From Oscillospiraceae bacterium (lineage in GTDB: Bacteria > Bacillota > Clostridia > Oscillospirales > CAG-272): a DNA stretch of 32,647 bases. Below are positions 23,195-30,672 of this stretch, piece after piece (position 1 is the first letter of the stretch; each line of letters opens with the position of its first letter). The position numbers were made by a program, and so were the translations under genes. The notes under the pieces are model-generated. The model was given only the letters and a program-made list of their open reading frames with translations. It was not told the DNA's origin and ran no database searches. The stretch is taken from contig SVQX01000023.1 of assembly GCA_015065065.1 (NCBI GenBank), positions 1-32,647 of the forward strand, given 5' to 3'.

Positions 23195-23234
23195 AGCCTC
23201 CGATAGGGAAAAATCCTTGTCGGAGGCTATTTTC
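23195..23234 (+). terminator. Intrinsic terminator of the hypothetical gene at 22870
   Basis: AGCCTCCGA...TCGGAGGCT stem followed by ATTTTC. Confidence 0.8.
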
Positions 23235-23272
23235 ATTTCTTACTATTAAAGTTGGGATACTCAAATAAAACA

Positions 23273-23316
23273 AATAATCCGAACGCTTCTCCAAGCAAGA
23301 GAATGTTCGGATTATT
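23273..23316 (-). terminator. Intrinsic terminator of tRNA-Pro
   Basis: AATAATCCGAAC / GTTCGGATTATT, a perfect 12-bp stem lying 7 nt past the encoded CCA on the minus strand and followed there by TGTTTTATTT. Confidence 0.8.
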
Positions 23317-23322
23317 TTCATG

Positions 23323-23399
23323 TGGTCGGAGTGACAGGATTCGAACCTGCGACTTCGACGTCCCGAACGTCGCGCTCTACCAAGCTGAGCCACACCCCG
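23323..23399 (-). tRNA. tRNA-Pro, anticodon CGG
   Basis: 77 bases on the minus strand including an encoded CCA. The acceptor arms CGGGGTG and CACTCCG pair (one G:T). The D-arm reads 'GCTCAGCTTGGTAGAGC', the anticodon stem CGACG/CGTCG carries the loop TTCGGGA (anticodon CGG, reads CCG), and the T-arm is 'GCAGGTTCGAATCCTGT'. Discriminator base A. Its own terminator follows. It lies at the right margin of the AT-rich island, with its 3' end facing the island, but no duplicated tRNA end was found. Confidence 0.95.
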
Positions 23400-23501
23400 T
23401 TATCGTGCAACACGACCGTATAATTATAGCACACGTTGCTTCGCTTGTCAAGTCCTTTGCGTAAATCTTTTACAAAATTTCATGCGTTTCGGCATACGCT
23501 C

Positions 23502-23530
23502 TTGACAGTGTGGGCGTATGATGTTATAAT
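23502..23530 (+). promoter_or_regulatory. Perfect consensus SigA promoter for the surface lipoprotein
   Basis: TTGACA, 17-nt spacer, TATAAT, 46 nt before the gene start. Confidence 0.85.
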
Positions 23531-23576
23531 GAAAACGTAAGCAGCTTTTCACAGACGTATTTGAATGGAGAATACT

Positions 23577-25367
23577 ATGAAATTAAAATTTGTCGCGCTT
23601 CTGACAGCTCTCGTTCTTTTGCTGTCGGCTTGTAACTTAAATATTCCCTCGGGCGACGGCTCGACCTCGGAGAACACCTCTGCGGAATCGACCGTTATCG
23701 GTGGGGAGAGTGCCACGGGAACGGAGTCCGATGACACCGACACCGATACCGATACAGACGTTGGCACCGCCGTCGGCTCCGACACGGGTGGCGATTCACA
23801 AACCGACTCGGATGCAGATACTGACGGCAACAAAGACGCCGAAACCGTTGACGGCGGCACGGCATCCACCGATTCGGATACAGCCTCTGACGATTCTACC
23901 GCGACGGACACGGATTCCGACGTTACCACATCCGATTGCGAACACTCCGACGATGACGACAACGGACTTTGCGACCTCTGCCGTATTGATGTTACCGTCA
24001 CGCTTGACCTTTACGTTATCAACGACCTTCACGGCAAGGTGCTTTCCAGTGGCTCACAGCCCGGCATTGCGGGATTGACGGCGTATCTCCAAAGTGCTAT
24101 GTCCGCGGATGATGCGGCTCTGCTGCTCGCCTCGGGTGACATGTGGCAGGGAAGCTCGGAATCCAATCTTACCAAGGGAATGCTTATCAACGATTGGCTT
24201 GGGGCGCTTGATTGCGTGTCCATGACTCTCGGCAATCACGAATTCGATTGGGGGACAGAGTATATCGCGAGCAACGCAGAGCAGTCGGAGTTTCCGTTCC
24301 TCGCCATAAACGTATATGACAGCACGACCGATTCCCGCGTTGAGTACTGCGAGGCTTCGATAGTCGTAGAGGTAGACGGCTTGCAGGTTGGTATTATCGG
24401 CGCTATCGGAGATTGCTATTCCTCCATTTCCGCCGAATATTCAAGCGGTGTCTACTTTAAAACTGGCAGTCAGCTGACTCAGCTTGTCCGTGAGGAATCC
24501 GAAAGACTCCGTGCGGCGGGTGTAGACTACGTCGTTTATTCCATTCACGACGGCTACGGCAGCTCAAGCGGTACGGTAGGCTCGCTGTCGGGCAACGCAA
24601 TCCGCTCCTATTACGATATCGCGCTGTCCCGCGACGGTTGCGTGGATATAGTCTTTGAGGCGCACACGCATCAGAATTACGTTATGAAGGATACCTACGG
24701 CGTGTACCACGTTCAGGGCGGCGGTGACAACAAGGGCATTTCCCACGCGGAGGTGGACGTCAATATCGCTAACGGAAACAGCAAGGTCAACACGGCGGAG
24801 TACGTGCAAAACGGCAAGTATTCCACGCCAGCGACTCATTCGCTTGTCGACGCACTGCTGGAGAAATACGCCGACATTATCTCCGCGGGCGATGCGGTGC
24901 TTGGTAAAAATTCCTCTTACCGCTCGTACGATTATATAAACAATCTTGTCGCACGTCTTTATTATGAGAATGGCATGGAGCTGTGGGGGGACGAATATGA
25001 CATAGTGCTTGGCGGCGGACTTATTGCCGCGCGCAGTCCGTACAGCCTCGCGGCAGGGGACGTGACCTATTCCGACCTTTACTCGCTGATGCCGTTTGAT
25101 AACGACCTCGTGCTTGGAAAGATCAGCGGCTACTATCTCAAGCGCAATTTCTTTGAGTCTACAAATGACAAGTATCACATTTACTACGAGCAGTACGGTG
25201 CTGAAGTATATAAAAATATTGACAGCAATAAGATGTACTACATAATTACCGATACCTATTCTTCCACGTATTACTACAACCACATAACCGAGGTCGCCAG
25301 ACTGGAGGGCGGCATATACGCCCGCGACCTTTTGGCGGAGTACGTGCGCGACGGCGGACTTGCCTGA
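23577..25367 (+). CDS. 5'-nucleotidase/metallophosphatase surface lipoprotein
   Basis: 596 residues. The signal peptide ends in the lipobox 'LLSAC' (Cys about 19). A long low-complexity linker of Asp, Thr and Ser (about residues 25-120, 'DDTDTDTDTD') holds the catalytic part away from the membrane and ends in a small motif 'CEHSDDDDNGLCDLC'. The calcineurin-like metallophosphatase follows: 'YVINDLHGKV' (first metal motif; Asp-x-His), 'LASGDMWQGS' (GDxxxG), 'MTLGNHEFDWG' (GNHE), and later 'EAHTHQNYV' with the metal His residues. The C-terminal ~170 residues match the 5'-nucleotidase substrate domain. Such enzymes hydrolyse extracellular nucleotides. The ATG at 23577 has GGAG 6 nt before it. 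A perfect 11-bp hairpin follows the stop. Confidence 0.88.
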   Translation: MKLKFVALLTALVLLLSACNLNIPSGDGSTSENTSAESTVIGGESATGTESDDTDTDTDTDVGTAVGSDTGGDSQTDSDADTDGNKDAETVDGGTASTDSDTASDDSTATDTDSDVTTSDCEHSDDDDNGLCDLCRIDVTVTLDLYVINDLHGKVLSSGSQPGIAGLTAYLQSAMSADDAALLLASGDMWQGSSESNLTKGMLINDWLGALDCVSMTLGNHEFDWGTEYIASNAEQSEFPFLAINVYDSTTDSRVEYCEASIVVEVDGLQVGIIGAIGDCYSSISAEYSSGVYFKTGSQLTQLVREESERLRAAGVDYVVYSIHDGYGSSSGTVGSLSGNAIRSYYDIALSRDGCVDIVFEAHTHQNYVMKDTYGVYHVQGGGDNKGISHAEVDVNIANGNSKVNTAEYVQNGKYSTPATHSLVDALLEKYADIISAGDAVLGKNSSYRSYDYINNLVARLYYENGMELWGDEYDIVLGGGLIAARSPYSLAAGDVTYSDLYSLMPFDNDLVLGKISGYYLKRNFFESTNDKYHIYYEQYGAEVYKNIDSNKMYYIITDTYSSTYYYNHITEVARLEGGIYARDLLAEYVRDGGLA

Positions 25368-25385
25368 AAAAATATAATAAAACTT

Positions 25386-25415
25386 ATATACTCCCCTTGA
25401 CAAAGGGGAGTATAT
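25386..25415. terminator. Hairpin after the nucleotidase gene
   Basis: ATATACTCCCC-ttgacaaa-GGGGAGTATAT, a perfect 11-bp stem. The T-run is weak on the plus strand, so termination efficiency is uncertain. Confidence 0.55.
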
Positions 25416-25450
25416 GTGTTAAAATAAAGAAAACGGAGCAATTCCGTTGA

Positions 25451-25619
25451 TGATAGAGGCGCGGTAGTTCATCAGTATTCGCCCCCACAAGTCCGAAACG
25501 CACGGATGGGGACGGCGAAAGGGGATACCGCCGAAGAGTACGCTCGGCGGGGCGGTTTTTCTCTGGTAACTCAAATAAGATTTGTTTTACTGTCGCCATT
25601 TTCGGCGGAGGGCTATCGT
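25451..25619 (+). ncRNA. Lysine riboswitch (L-box) aptamer
   Basis: Conserved L-box features are in order: TGATAGAGGCGCG opening the P1 stem, AGTATTCGC in the P2 region, 'GGCGAAAGGGGATACCGCCGA' split around 25523-25543 (GAAAGGGG and GCCGAAG motifs), and the closing GGAGGGCTATC that pairs with GATAGAGG to form P1. Lysine binding to such aptamers favours the downstream terminator. The gene that follows is dapA, a lysine-pathway gene, as expected. Confidence 0.92.
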
Positions 25620-25668
25620 AAATATTCAAGGGCGGTGGGCGTACCCACGCGCGTTGCAGTTTACGGTG

Positions 25669-25693
25669 GTCGATATTATCGACTGCTTTTTTT
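25669..25693 (+). terminator. Expression-platform terminator of the lysine riboswitch
   Basis: GTCGAT-ATT-ATCGAC followed by TGCTTTTTTT, 44 nt upstream of dapA; it would stop transcription when lysine is abundant. Confidence 0.85.
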
Positions 25694-25736
25694 ATTAAAA
25701 TATAATTGCCGCCTTGTGCGGCAGAAGGAGAAAAAT

Positions 25737-26624
25737 ATGAAAAAGAACACACTTTTTACAGGCGCGGCTACGGCTCTCGTTACCCCTATGACAAAGGACG
25801 GGATTGACTACGAAAGCTTTGCCCGTCTTGTGGAATTTCAGATAAACGGCGGTATTGACGCCCTTGTGGTCTGCGGAACGACGGGTGAGGCGTCAACTCT
25901 CACCGACGAGGAGCATAGGGAGGCTATCAAATTCGTCGTAAAGCAGACGGCGGGCAGAGTTCCCGTAATTGCCGGCACAGGCTCTAATGACACCGATTAC
26001 GCGGTAGATCTGACTCGCTTTTCCTGCGAGGCGGGAGTTGACGGCGTTCTGGTTGTAACTCCTTACTACAACAAGGCAACGCAGAAGGGACTTATCAAGA
26101 TGTATGAAACCATTGCAGATGCGTCCACGAAGCCCATGATACTTTACAACGTACCCTCCAGAACAGGTGTAAATATTGCCCCCGAGACCTATGCGGCTCT
26201 TGCCGACCACGAGAATATCGCGGCGGTAAAGGAAGCAAGCGGGGACTTTTCAAAGCTTGCACAGAGCATGGCACTCGTAGGGGACAAGCTTGACTTTTAT
26301 TCGGGTAACGACGATCAGATAGTTCCCGTGCTTTCTCTTGGAGGAAAGGGAGTCATCTCGGTGTTGTCCAACATTATGCCGAGAGCTACTCACGATATGT
26401 GCGCAAAATTTTTTGCAGGCGATGTTGCGGGAAGCGCAAGGCTTCAGCTTGAGCTGTTGCCGCTTGTAAACGCGCTGTTCTGCGAGGTAAATCCCATTCC
26501 CGCCAAGGCAGCAACGGCTGCTATGGGATATGGCGAGAATTATCTTCGCCTGCCGCTGACTCCCATTGAGGAGGCTCACGGTGAGAAGCTTTATGCCCTC
26601 ATGCGCGAGCAGGGACTTATTTGA
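25737..26624 (+). CDS. dapA: 4-hydroxy-tetrahydrodipicolinate synthase
   Basis: Condenses pyruvate with aspartate semialdehyde, the first step of lysine and diaminopimelate synthesis and the source of the dipicolinate precursor. Seen: 'GAATALVTPMTKDG' N-terminus, 'GTTGEASTLTDEEH', 'TPYYNKATQKGL', the catalytic Tyr in 'LYNVPSRTGVNI' and the Schiff-base Lys in 'AAVKEASGD' (about residue 165), then 'SGNDDQIVP'. 295 residues is normal. The ATG at 25737 with AAGGAG is chosen; a longer frame reading back through the riboswitch is not credible. Expression is under the lysine riboswitch. dapB follows 14 nt later. Confidence 0.96.
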   Translation: MKKNTLFTGAATALVTPMTKDGIDYESFARLVEFQINGGIDALVVCGTTGEASTLTDEEHREAIKFVVKQTAGRVPVIAGTGSNDTDYAVDLTRFSCEAGVDGVLVVTPYYNKATQKGLIKMYETIADASTKPMILYNVPSRTGVNIAPETYAALADHENIAAVKEASGDFSKLAQSMALVGDKLDFYSGNDDQIVPVLSLGGKGVISVLSNIMPRATHDMCAKFFAGDVAGSARLQLELLPLVNALFCEVNPIPAKAATAAMGYGENYLRLPLTPIEEAHGEKLYALMREQGLI

Positions 26625-26638
26625 TAAGAGGTGTTGAC

Positions 26639-27397
26639 ATGAACGGTAAGACTCGTATAATTCTCAACGGCGCGGGCGGCAGAATGGGTCGAGAAATCAT
26701 GCGCCTTTTGTCGGACGGCTTCCGAAACTGTACGCTCGTGGCAGTAGTGGATGCCCGCGGACTTGAAGCTGTGCCTTATCCTGCGTTCACCTCCATTTCG
26801 GATTGTGACGTGGAGGCGGACTGCATTATCGACTTTTCCCATCACAGCGCGACGGGGGCTCTTATGGCTTACGCTGTGGAAAAAGGACTCCCCGCAGTTG
26901 TCGCGACTACGGGACAGACGGACGAGGAGCTTCAAATTATCGCTGATGCATCAAAGAAAATTCCGATATTCCGCGCGGCAAATATGTCGGTTGGAGTAGC
27001 ACTGCTGATAGAGCTTGCAAAGCAGGCGGCGGCGGCTTTCCCCGAGGCGGATATCGAGATAGTTGAGGCTCACCACAATCAGAAGCTGGACGTTCCTTCG
27101 GGAACGGCGCTCGCAATTGCCAACGCGATTTGCGAGGTTCGCGAGGATGCGGAGCTTGTGGTCGGCAGACACGAAAACGGCAAGCGCCGTCCCGAGGAGA
27201 TCGGCATACATTCGTTGCGCATGGGCAACGTGGTCGGCGTACACGAAATAATGATAAACACAGGCTCACAGATACTTACCCTCAAGCACGAGGCGGTCAG
27301 CCGCTCGCTGTTTGCCGAGGGCGCGCCTGTGGCGGCAGAGTGGCTTGTGGGACAGACGGCAGGACTTTACGGAATGTCGGATATGCTCGAAAAATGA
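26639..27397 (+). CDS. dapB: 4-hydroxy-tetrahydrodipicolinate reductase
   Basis: Reduces the DapA product with NAD(P)H in diaminopimelate/lysine synthesis. Seen: the dinucleotide motif 'LNGAGGRMGREI', 'VVATTGQTDEE', 'NMSVGVALLIEL', and the substrate/catalytic segment 'EAHHNQKLDVPSGTAL' with the His-His pair and Lys. 252 residues matches the short family form. The ATG at 26639 has AGAGGTG upstream; an earlier in-frame ATG overlaps the dapA stop region. Its stop overlaps the following radical SAM gene (ATGA). Because DpaAB uses the DapA product, DapB competes with spore dipicolinate synthesis. Confidence 0.95.
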   Translation: MNGKTRIILNGAGGRMGREIMRLLSDGFRNCTLVAVVDARGLEAVPYPAFTSISDCDVEADCIIDFSHHSATGALMAYAVEKGLPAVVATTGQTDEELQIIADASKKIPIFRAANMSVGVALLIELAKQAAAAFPEADIEIVEAHHNQKLDVPSGTALAIANAICEVREDAELVVGRHENGKRRPEEIGIHSLRMGNVVGVHEIMINTGSQILTLKHEAVSRSLFAEGAPVAAEWLVGQTAGLYGMSDMLEK

Positions 27398-28875
27398 AAA
27401 TAGTACTTTTTGCGCTGAACGGCTCGTATTCACATACGAATTTAGCGATAAGATGCCTGCGACCTCATCTTGAGGCCGCAGGCTTTGATACAGTATTGGT
27501 CGAAAACAGCCTCAAGGACCGCGACAGCCACGTTTTGCGCCGCCTTTACGGGGAGCGCGCGGATATTTACGCCTTTTCGACCTATATCTGGAACGCGCGG
27601 CAGATGCAGGCGCTTGCAAAGCGGCTGAAAATACTTATGCCGCAAGCAATTACGGTGTTCGGCGGACCCGAGGTGTCCTTCGAAACCGAAAGATACGACG
27701 ACTGTGATTTTATGGATTTTATTCTGCTGGGCGAGGGGGAGAGCACGCTTCCCGCGCTTTGCTCGGCGCTGCGGGACAGAGGTGTCGCAAGCGTCAGGGC
27801 TGAATACGGCAGAGTGATAGGCGCTGGAGACCTTGGCACGGATAATAGCCATCACGTCATGGGTGACGAGGGAGTACTCTACCGCCAGACTGACAAAAAT
27901 GCACCACTGTTTTACTATGAATCCTCGCGCGGCTGTCCGTACTCATGCGCTTACTGCCTCTCCTCTGCCACGAGCGGAGTCAGAGCCAAGAGTGTGGAAC
28001 AAACGCTGCGCGACCTTCGCGCGTTTGAGGGGTTCGCCGAAGAGTGTAAGGTGGTAAAATTCGTTGACAGGACTTTCAATTTTGATATTGCGAGAGCCAA
28101 CGCGATATGGTCCGCGATTCTCTCGGACGAGTTTACACTGACGTATCATTTTGAGATCTGCGTGTCCCTGCTCAATGAAGAGAGCTTTAAGATACTCTCG
28201 CGCTTTCCAAAGGGAAAGCTACAGCTTGAGGTGGGACTGCAAAGCACCAATCCCGAAACGCTGTCAGCCGTTTCGCGGCACATATCGGCAGATAAGGTGA
28301 TAAGTGCCACAAAACGCTTGCGCGACATGGAAAATATCGATGTCTATCTTGACCTTATCGCGGGACTTCCGCACGAGGATCTGCAAAGCTTTAAGCGCTC
28401 CTTTGATGCTGCGTACTTTGCACCGACCATATTACAGGTGGGATTTTTAAAGCTGCTTCCCGGCACGGCGCTCCGCCGTGACAGTGAAAAATACGGCTAC
28501 GTTTTCTGTGACGAGCCGCCGTATACAGTGCTTCAAAGCAAGTGGATAAGCTATGCCGAGCTTGAACTGCTTCACTCTGTCCACGAGGTCATGGAGCGGT
28601 ACTGTGAGAGCGGAGGCTTTGAGAGCACGCTTGATTACGTTATGCCTCGCGTCGGCTCTCCGTTTGATTTCTGGAGTGGATTTTGCACATTTCTCAGCAC
28701 CGCCGCAGACGGCAGGGTCATTCAAAAGATAAGTCAGCCCGATGCCTATCGGTATATGAGCGCGTATCTGCAGGAAATTGCCGCCGATTGGGAGCTTGAT
28801 ATTGATATCGCAAGGGAATACCTGCGCCGAGATTTTGAGTACCGTGAGCATAAACGCGCCCCCTTTGGAATATAA
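27394..28875 (+). CDS. B12-binding-domain radical SAM protein (DUF4080 type)
   Basis: 493 residues. The N-terminal ~140 residues resemble a cobalamin-binding Rossmann domain ('VLFALNGSYSHTNLAIRCL', 'TVFGGPEVSFE', 'LLGEGESTLP'), though the DxHxxG cobalamin motif is not obvious. The radical SAM core has CxxxCxxC at Cys181, Cys185, Cys188 ('RGCPYSCAYCLSS'), then 'KVVKFVDRTFNFD', 'EVGLQSTNPETLSAV' and 'DLIAGLPHED'. The C-terminal ~110 residues match the DUF4080 extension. The ATG overlaps the dapB stop, placing it in the lysine-riboswitch operon. Substrate unknown. The frame can be extended upstream through dapB, but that is out-of-frame read-through of dapB and is rejected. Confidence 0.88.
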   Translation: MKIVLFALNGSYSHTNLAIRCLRPHLEAAGFDTVLVENSLKDRDSHVLRRLYGERADIYAFSTYIWNARQMQALAKRLKILMPQAITVFGGPEVSFETERYDDCDFMDFILLGEGESTLPALCSALRDRGVASVRAEYGRVIGAGDLGTDNSHHVMGDEGVLYRQTDKNAPLFYYESSRGCPYSCAYCLSSATSGVRAKSVEQTLRDLRAFEGFAEECKVVKFVDRTFNFDIARANAIWSAILSDEFTLTYHFEICVSLLNEESFKILSRFPKGKLQLEVGLQSTNPETLSAVSRHISADKVISATKRLRDMENIDVYLDLIAGLPHEDLQSFKRSFDAAYFAPTILQVGFLKLLPGTALRRDSEKYGYVFCDEPPYTVLQSKWISYAELELLHSVHEVMERYCESGGFESTLDYVMPRVGSPFDFWSGFCTFLSTAADGRVIQKISQPDAYRYMSAYLQEIAADWELDIDIAREYLRRDFEYREHKRAPFGI

Positions 28876-28876
28876 C

Positions 28877-29806
28877 CTAACAGTAGCCCTTGATTTCCTT
28901 CAAAAGCTTTGCCGCCGAGCGGCAAAGCTTTTCCTCTTCATTCTTGTCAAGCGGAATTTCAAGCACGCGCCTAACACCGCCAAATCCAACGATACACGGC
29001 AGACTTAGGCAGGCGCCGTCATGACCGTAAGCTCCGGCGGTGTTGGTGCAGACCGTCATCACCGCATCGCTGTCGTATAGGATCGCCCTTGCGATATTAC
29101 AAACCGAGAGGGCTGTGGCGTAGTCGGAGGTGTGAGAGGATGAGCGTATCTCGTCAAAAAAGGACGCAGGCATTGATCTGTCGTAGCCACTGCCGCAGAG
29201 CTGAAAATAACGCTCCATAGGCATGCCGCACACTGTGGCACAGCTCCACGCCGCAAGCTCGTCTGCGCCCTGCATGCCGATAATAAAAGCGCACACGCCG
29301 TCCCTTTCGACTCCAAGGTGATTGGAGATAAGCGAATTCAATCTCGCCGTGTCTGCAAAAGTGCCGAGTCCCAGCACCTTGCTCGGAGGATATTCAAAAA
29401 CATTAGCTGCAAGATGAGTGAGTATATCGTCACGCTCTGCCGCAACGATCAAAACAGCATCCGTAGTAACACACTTGATTTTCTTTATTATGCTTGAGAA
29501 ATCCGCACCCTTAGTTATGACTGCAATACAGCAATCTCCAAGGTCAGCGTAATCTCCCGCGTAAATATTTACGGGCGGCAGAAAAGGGAAGCCCGCCGCT
29601 ATATCGCGGGATAGAGCTTCCGCCGCGTCGCCGCTGTTGCGGCTGTAACCGATGTTACAGCGGTCGTCAATAAGCACCATTTCGCCGAACAGGGCAGAGC
29701 TGACAAGCAGATGTGCGACCTCTGCTCCAAGACTTCCGCACCCGATTATGCCGCATTTTGCCACGCGCCTGCACGAATTTCCCGACGCGCCGAAAATCTT
29801 AGTCAT
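28877..29806 (-). CDS. Lactate/malate dehydrogenase-like protein lacking catalytic His
   Basis: 309 residues with the LDH/MDH fold: the NAD motif 'CGIIGCGSLGAEVAHLL' (GxGxxG at 22-27), 'MVLIDDR' at the end of strand 2, 'LGLGTFADTARLNSLISNHL' matching LGxGTxLDSARFR, and 'GMQGADELAAWS' matching GEHGDSEVAAWS. In the last motif the catalytic His is Gln179. The substrate-binding loop GxRQKPGESR is also missing ('ITKGADFSSIIKK'). The Asp and Arg of the LDSAR motif are partly kept (ADTAR). It should therefore be catalytically impaired or changed in function. The ATG at 29806 has AAGGACGG upstream. It ends 2 nt after the convergent radical SAM gene, with no terminator between. Confidence 0.8.
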   Translation of the reverse strand: MTKIFGASGNSCRRVAKCGIIGCGSLGAEVAHLLVSSALFGEMVLIDDRCNIGYSRNSGDAAEALSRDIAAGFPFLPPVNIYAGDYADLGDCCIAVITKGADFSSIIKKIKCVTTDAVLIVAAERDDILTHLAANVFEYPPSKVLGLGTFADTARLNSLISNHLGVERDGVCAFIIGMQGADELAAWSCATVCGMPMERYFQLCGSGYDRSMPASFFDEIRSSSHTSDYATALSVCNIARAILYDSDAVMTVCTNTAGAYGHDGACLSLPCIVGFGGVRRVLEIPLDKNEEEKLCRSAAKLLKEIKGYC

Positions 29807-29981
29807 AAAACACCGTCCTTCGCAATTTACAATTATTTTGTTTGAATGAGTTTTTTTTATGCGCAATAAGCGAAAAAATGTAAAAAAATATGAAATGTTG
29901 AATAAAAATTAATATTGAGTTCATCAATGCAGGTTATAATGAACTAAAGAATAAAATTTTACTCACAAGGAGGATAAAAAG

Positions 29982-30260
29982 ATGCTGTTTTTTAAGCCTA
30001 AGAAGAAGGAAAATGAAACCTTGAAGATCGTCCTCATCATTGCGGGCTGTGTAACTCTCGCCGCAACCGTTGCAGTAGTCGTTACCACTCTGCTTCGTAA
30101 GCGCGCAAAGAAGAAGGTTTGCCTGTGCGACTGTGATGATATCGCTCTTGACGAGCTTTTGGAGGATGGCGAGGCTATCGACGTTGACGGCGACGGAGTT
30201 GCTGATGCAGTTGCTCTTGATACCGACGGCGACGGAGAGGTAGACACCGTAGTTTGCTGA
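29982..30260 (+). CDS. Small single-pass membrane protein with DxDGDG motifs
   Basis: 92 residues with AAGGAGG 9 nt upstream of the ATG. A basic N-terminus is followed by one membrane helix (about residues 18-38), a strongly basic stretch 'LLRKRAKKKVCLCDCDD', and an acidic tail with two calcium-loop-like units, 'DVDGDGVADAV' and 'DTDGDGEVDTV'. The units resemble EF-hand/dockerin loops but lack the flanking helices. The orientation puts the basic stretch and the tail most likely in the cytoplasm. The family is not recognised. It is monocistronic, with a terminator 12 nt after the stop. Confidence 0.75.
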   Translation: MLFFKPKKKENETLKIVLIIAGCVTLAATVAVVVTTLLRKRAKKKVCLCDCDDIALDELLEDGEAIDVDGDGVADAVALDTDGDGEVDTVVC

Positions 30261-30272
30261 TTTAAGTGATAT

Positions 30273-30302
30273 AAAGCCACGCGCTGTGCGCGTGGCTTTA
30301 CT
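30273..30302. terminator. Bidirectional terminator between small membrane protein and spoVAE
   Basis: AAAGCCACGCGC-TGT-GCGCGTGGCTTT, a perfect 12-bp stem, followed by ACTGTTATTTC on plus and ATATCACTT on minus. Confidence 0.8.
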
Positions 30303-30303
30303 G

Positions 30304-30672
30304 TTATTTCTTTCTTTTTCCTTTAAATATCAGCGCGGCGACAAGACCGAAAAACATTGCCGCGGTAATGCCGCCCGCCGTAGCGGAAAGTCCGCCCGTC
30401 AAAGCACCGAGAAGTCCTTTTTCATCAACGGCTTTCCGCACGCCCTTGGACAATAGATATCCAAAGCCGGAAAGCGGAGTGGTCGCCCCCGCGCCCGCAA
30501 GCTCCACGAGCGGCTCGTACAAGCCGACCGCGCCCAATACAACGCCCGCAACCACAAACAGCACAAGTATCCTTGCAGGAGTCAGTGCGGTTTTGTCTAT
30601 CAATATTTGCGCCACGACGCACAAAGCACCGCCTATTGCAAACGCCCACAGATAATCAGTCCATGCGCCCAT
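30304..30672 (-). CDS. spoVAE: Stage V sporulation protein AE
   Basis: 122-residue membrane protein (about four helices) of the SpoVA channel, which moves calcium-dipicolinate into the forespore and out during germination. Seen: 'MGAWTDYLWAFAIGGALCVV', 'LIDKTALTPARILVLFVVAG', 'LAGAGATTPLSGFGYLLSKG', all typical of SpoVAE. GAGGAGG lies 8 nt upstream. It overlaps the end of spoVAD by 17 nt, so the two are coupled. It is the last gene of the pair and ends at the bidirectional terminator. Confidence 0.93.
   Translation of the reverse strand: MGAWTDYLWAFAIGGALCVVAQILIDKTALTPARILVLFVVAGVVLGAVGLYEPLVELAGAGATTPLSGFGYLLSKGVRKAVDEKGLLGALTGGLSATAGGITAAMFFGLVAALIFKGKRKK

Noticed and set aside
23323-23399. 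tRNA-Pro as an attachment site with a duplicated 3' end
   Set aside because: No second copy of the tRNA 3' sequence was found at the left side of the island, and no intact integrase is present.
24564-25403. Minus-strand 279-codon frame opposite the nucleotidase gene
   Set aside because: Shadow of the plus-strand gene: no domain, no start signal, and the plus strand has all metallophosphatase motifs.
25506-25736. N-terminal extension of dapA reading through the riboswitch
   Set aside because: The stretch is the L-box aptamer and its terminator; dapA homologues start at the KKNTLFTGAATALVTP segment, which has its own AAGGAG site.
27130-27393. Upstream extension of the radical SAM (DUF4080) frame
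   Set aside because: It lies entirely in another frame of dapB; the ATG overlapping the dapB stop starts with the family N-terminus.
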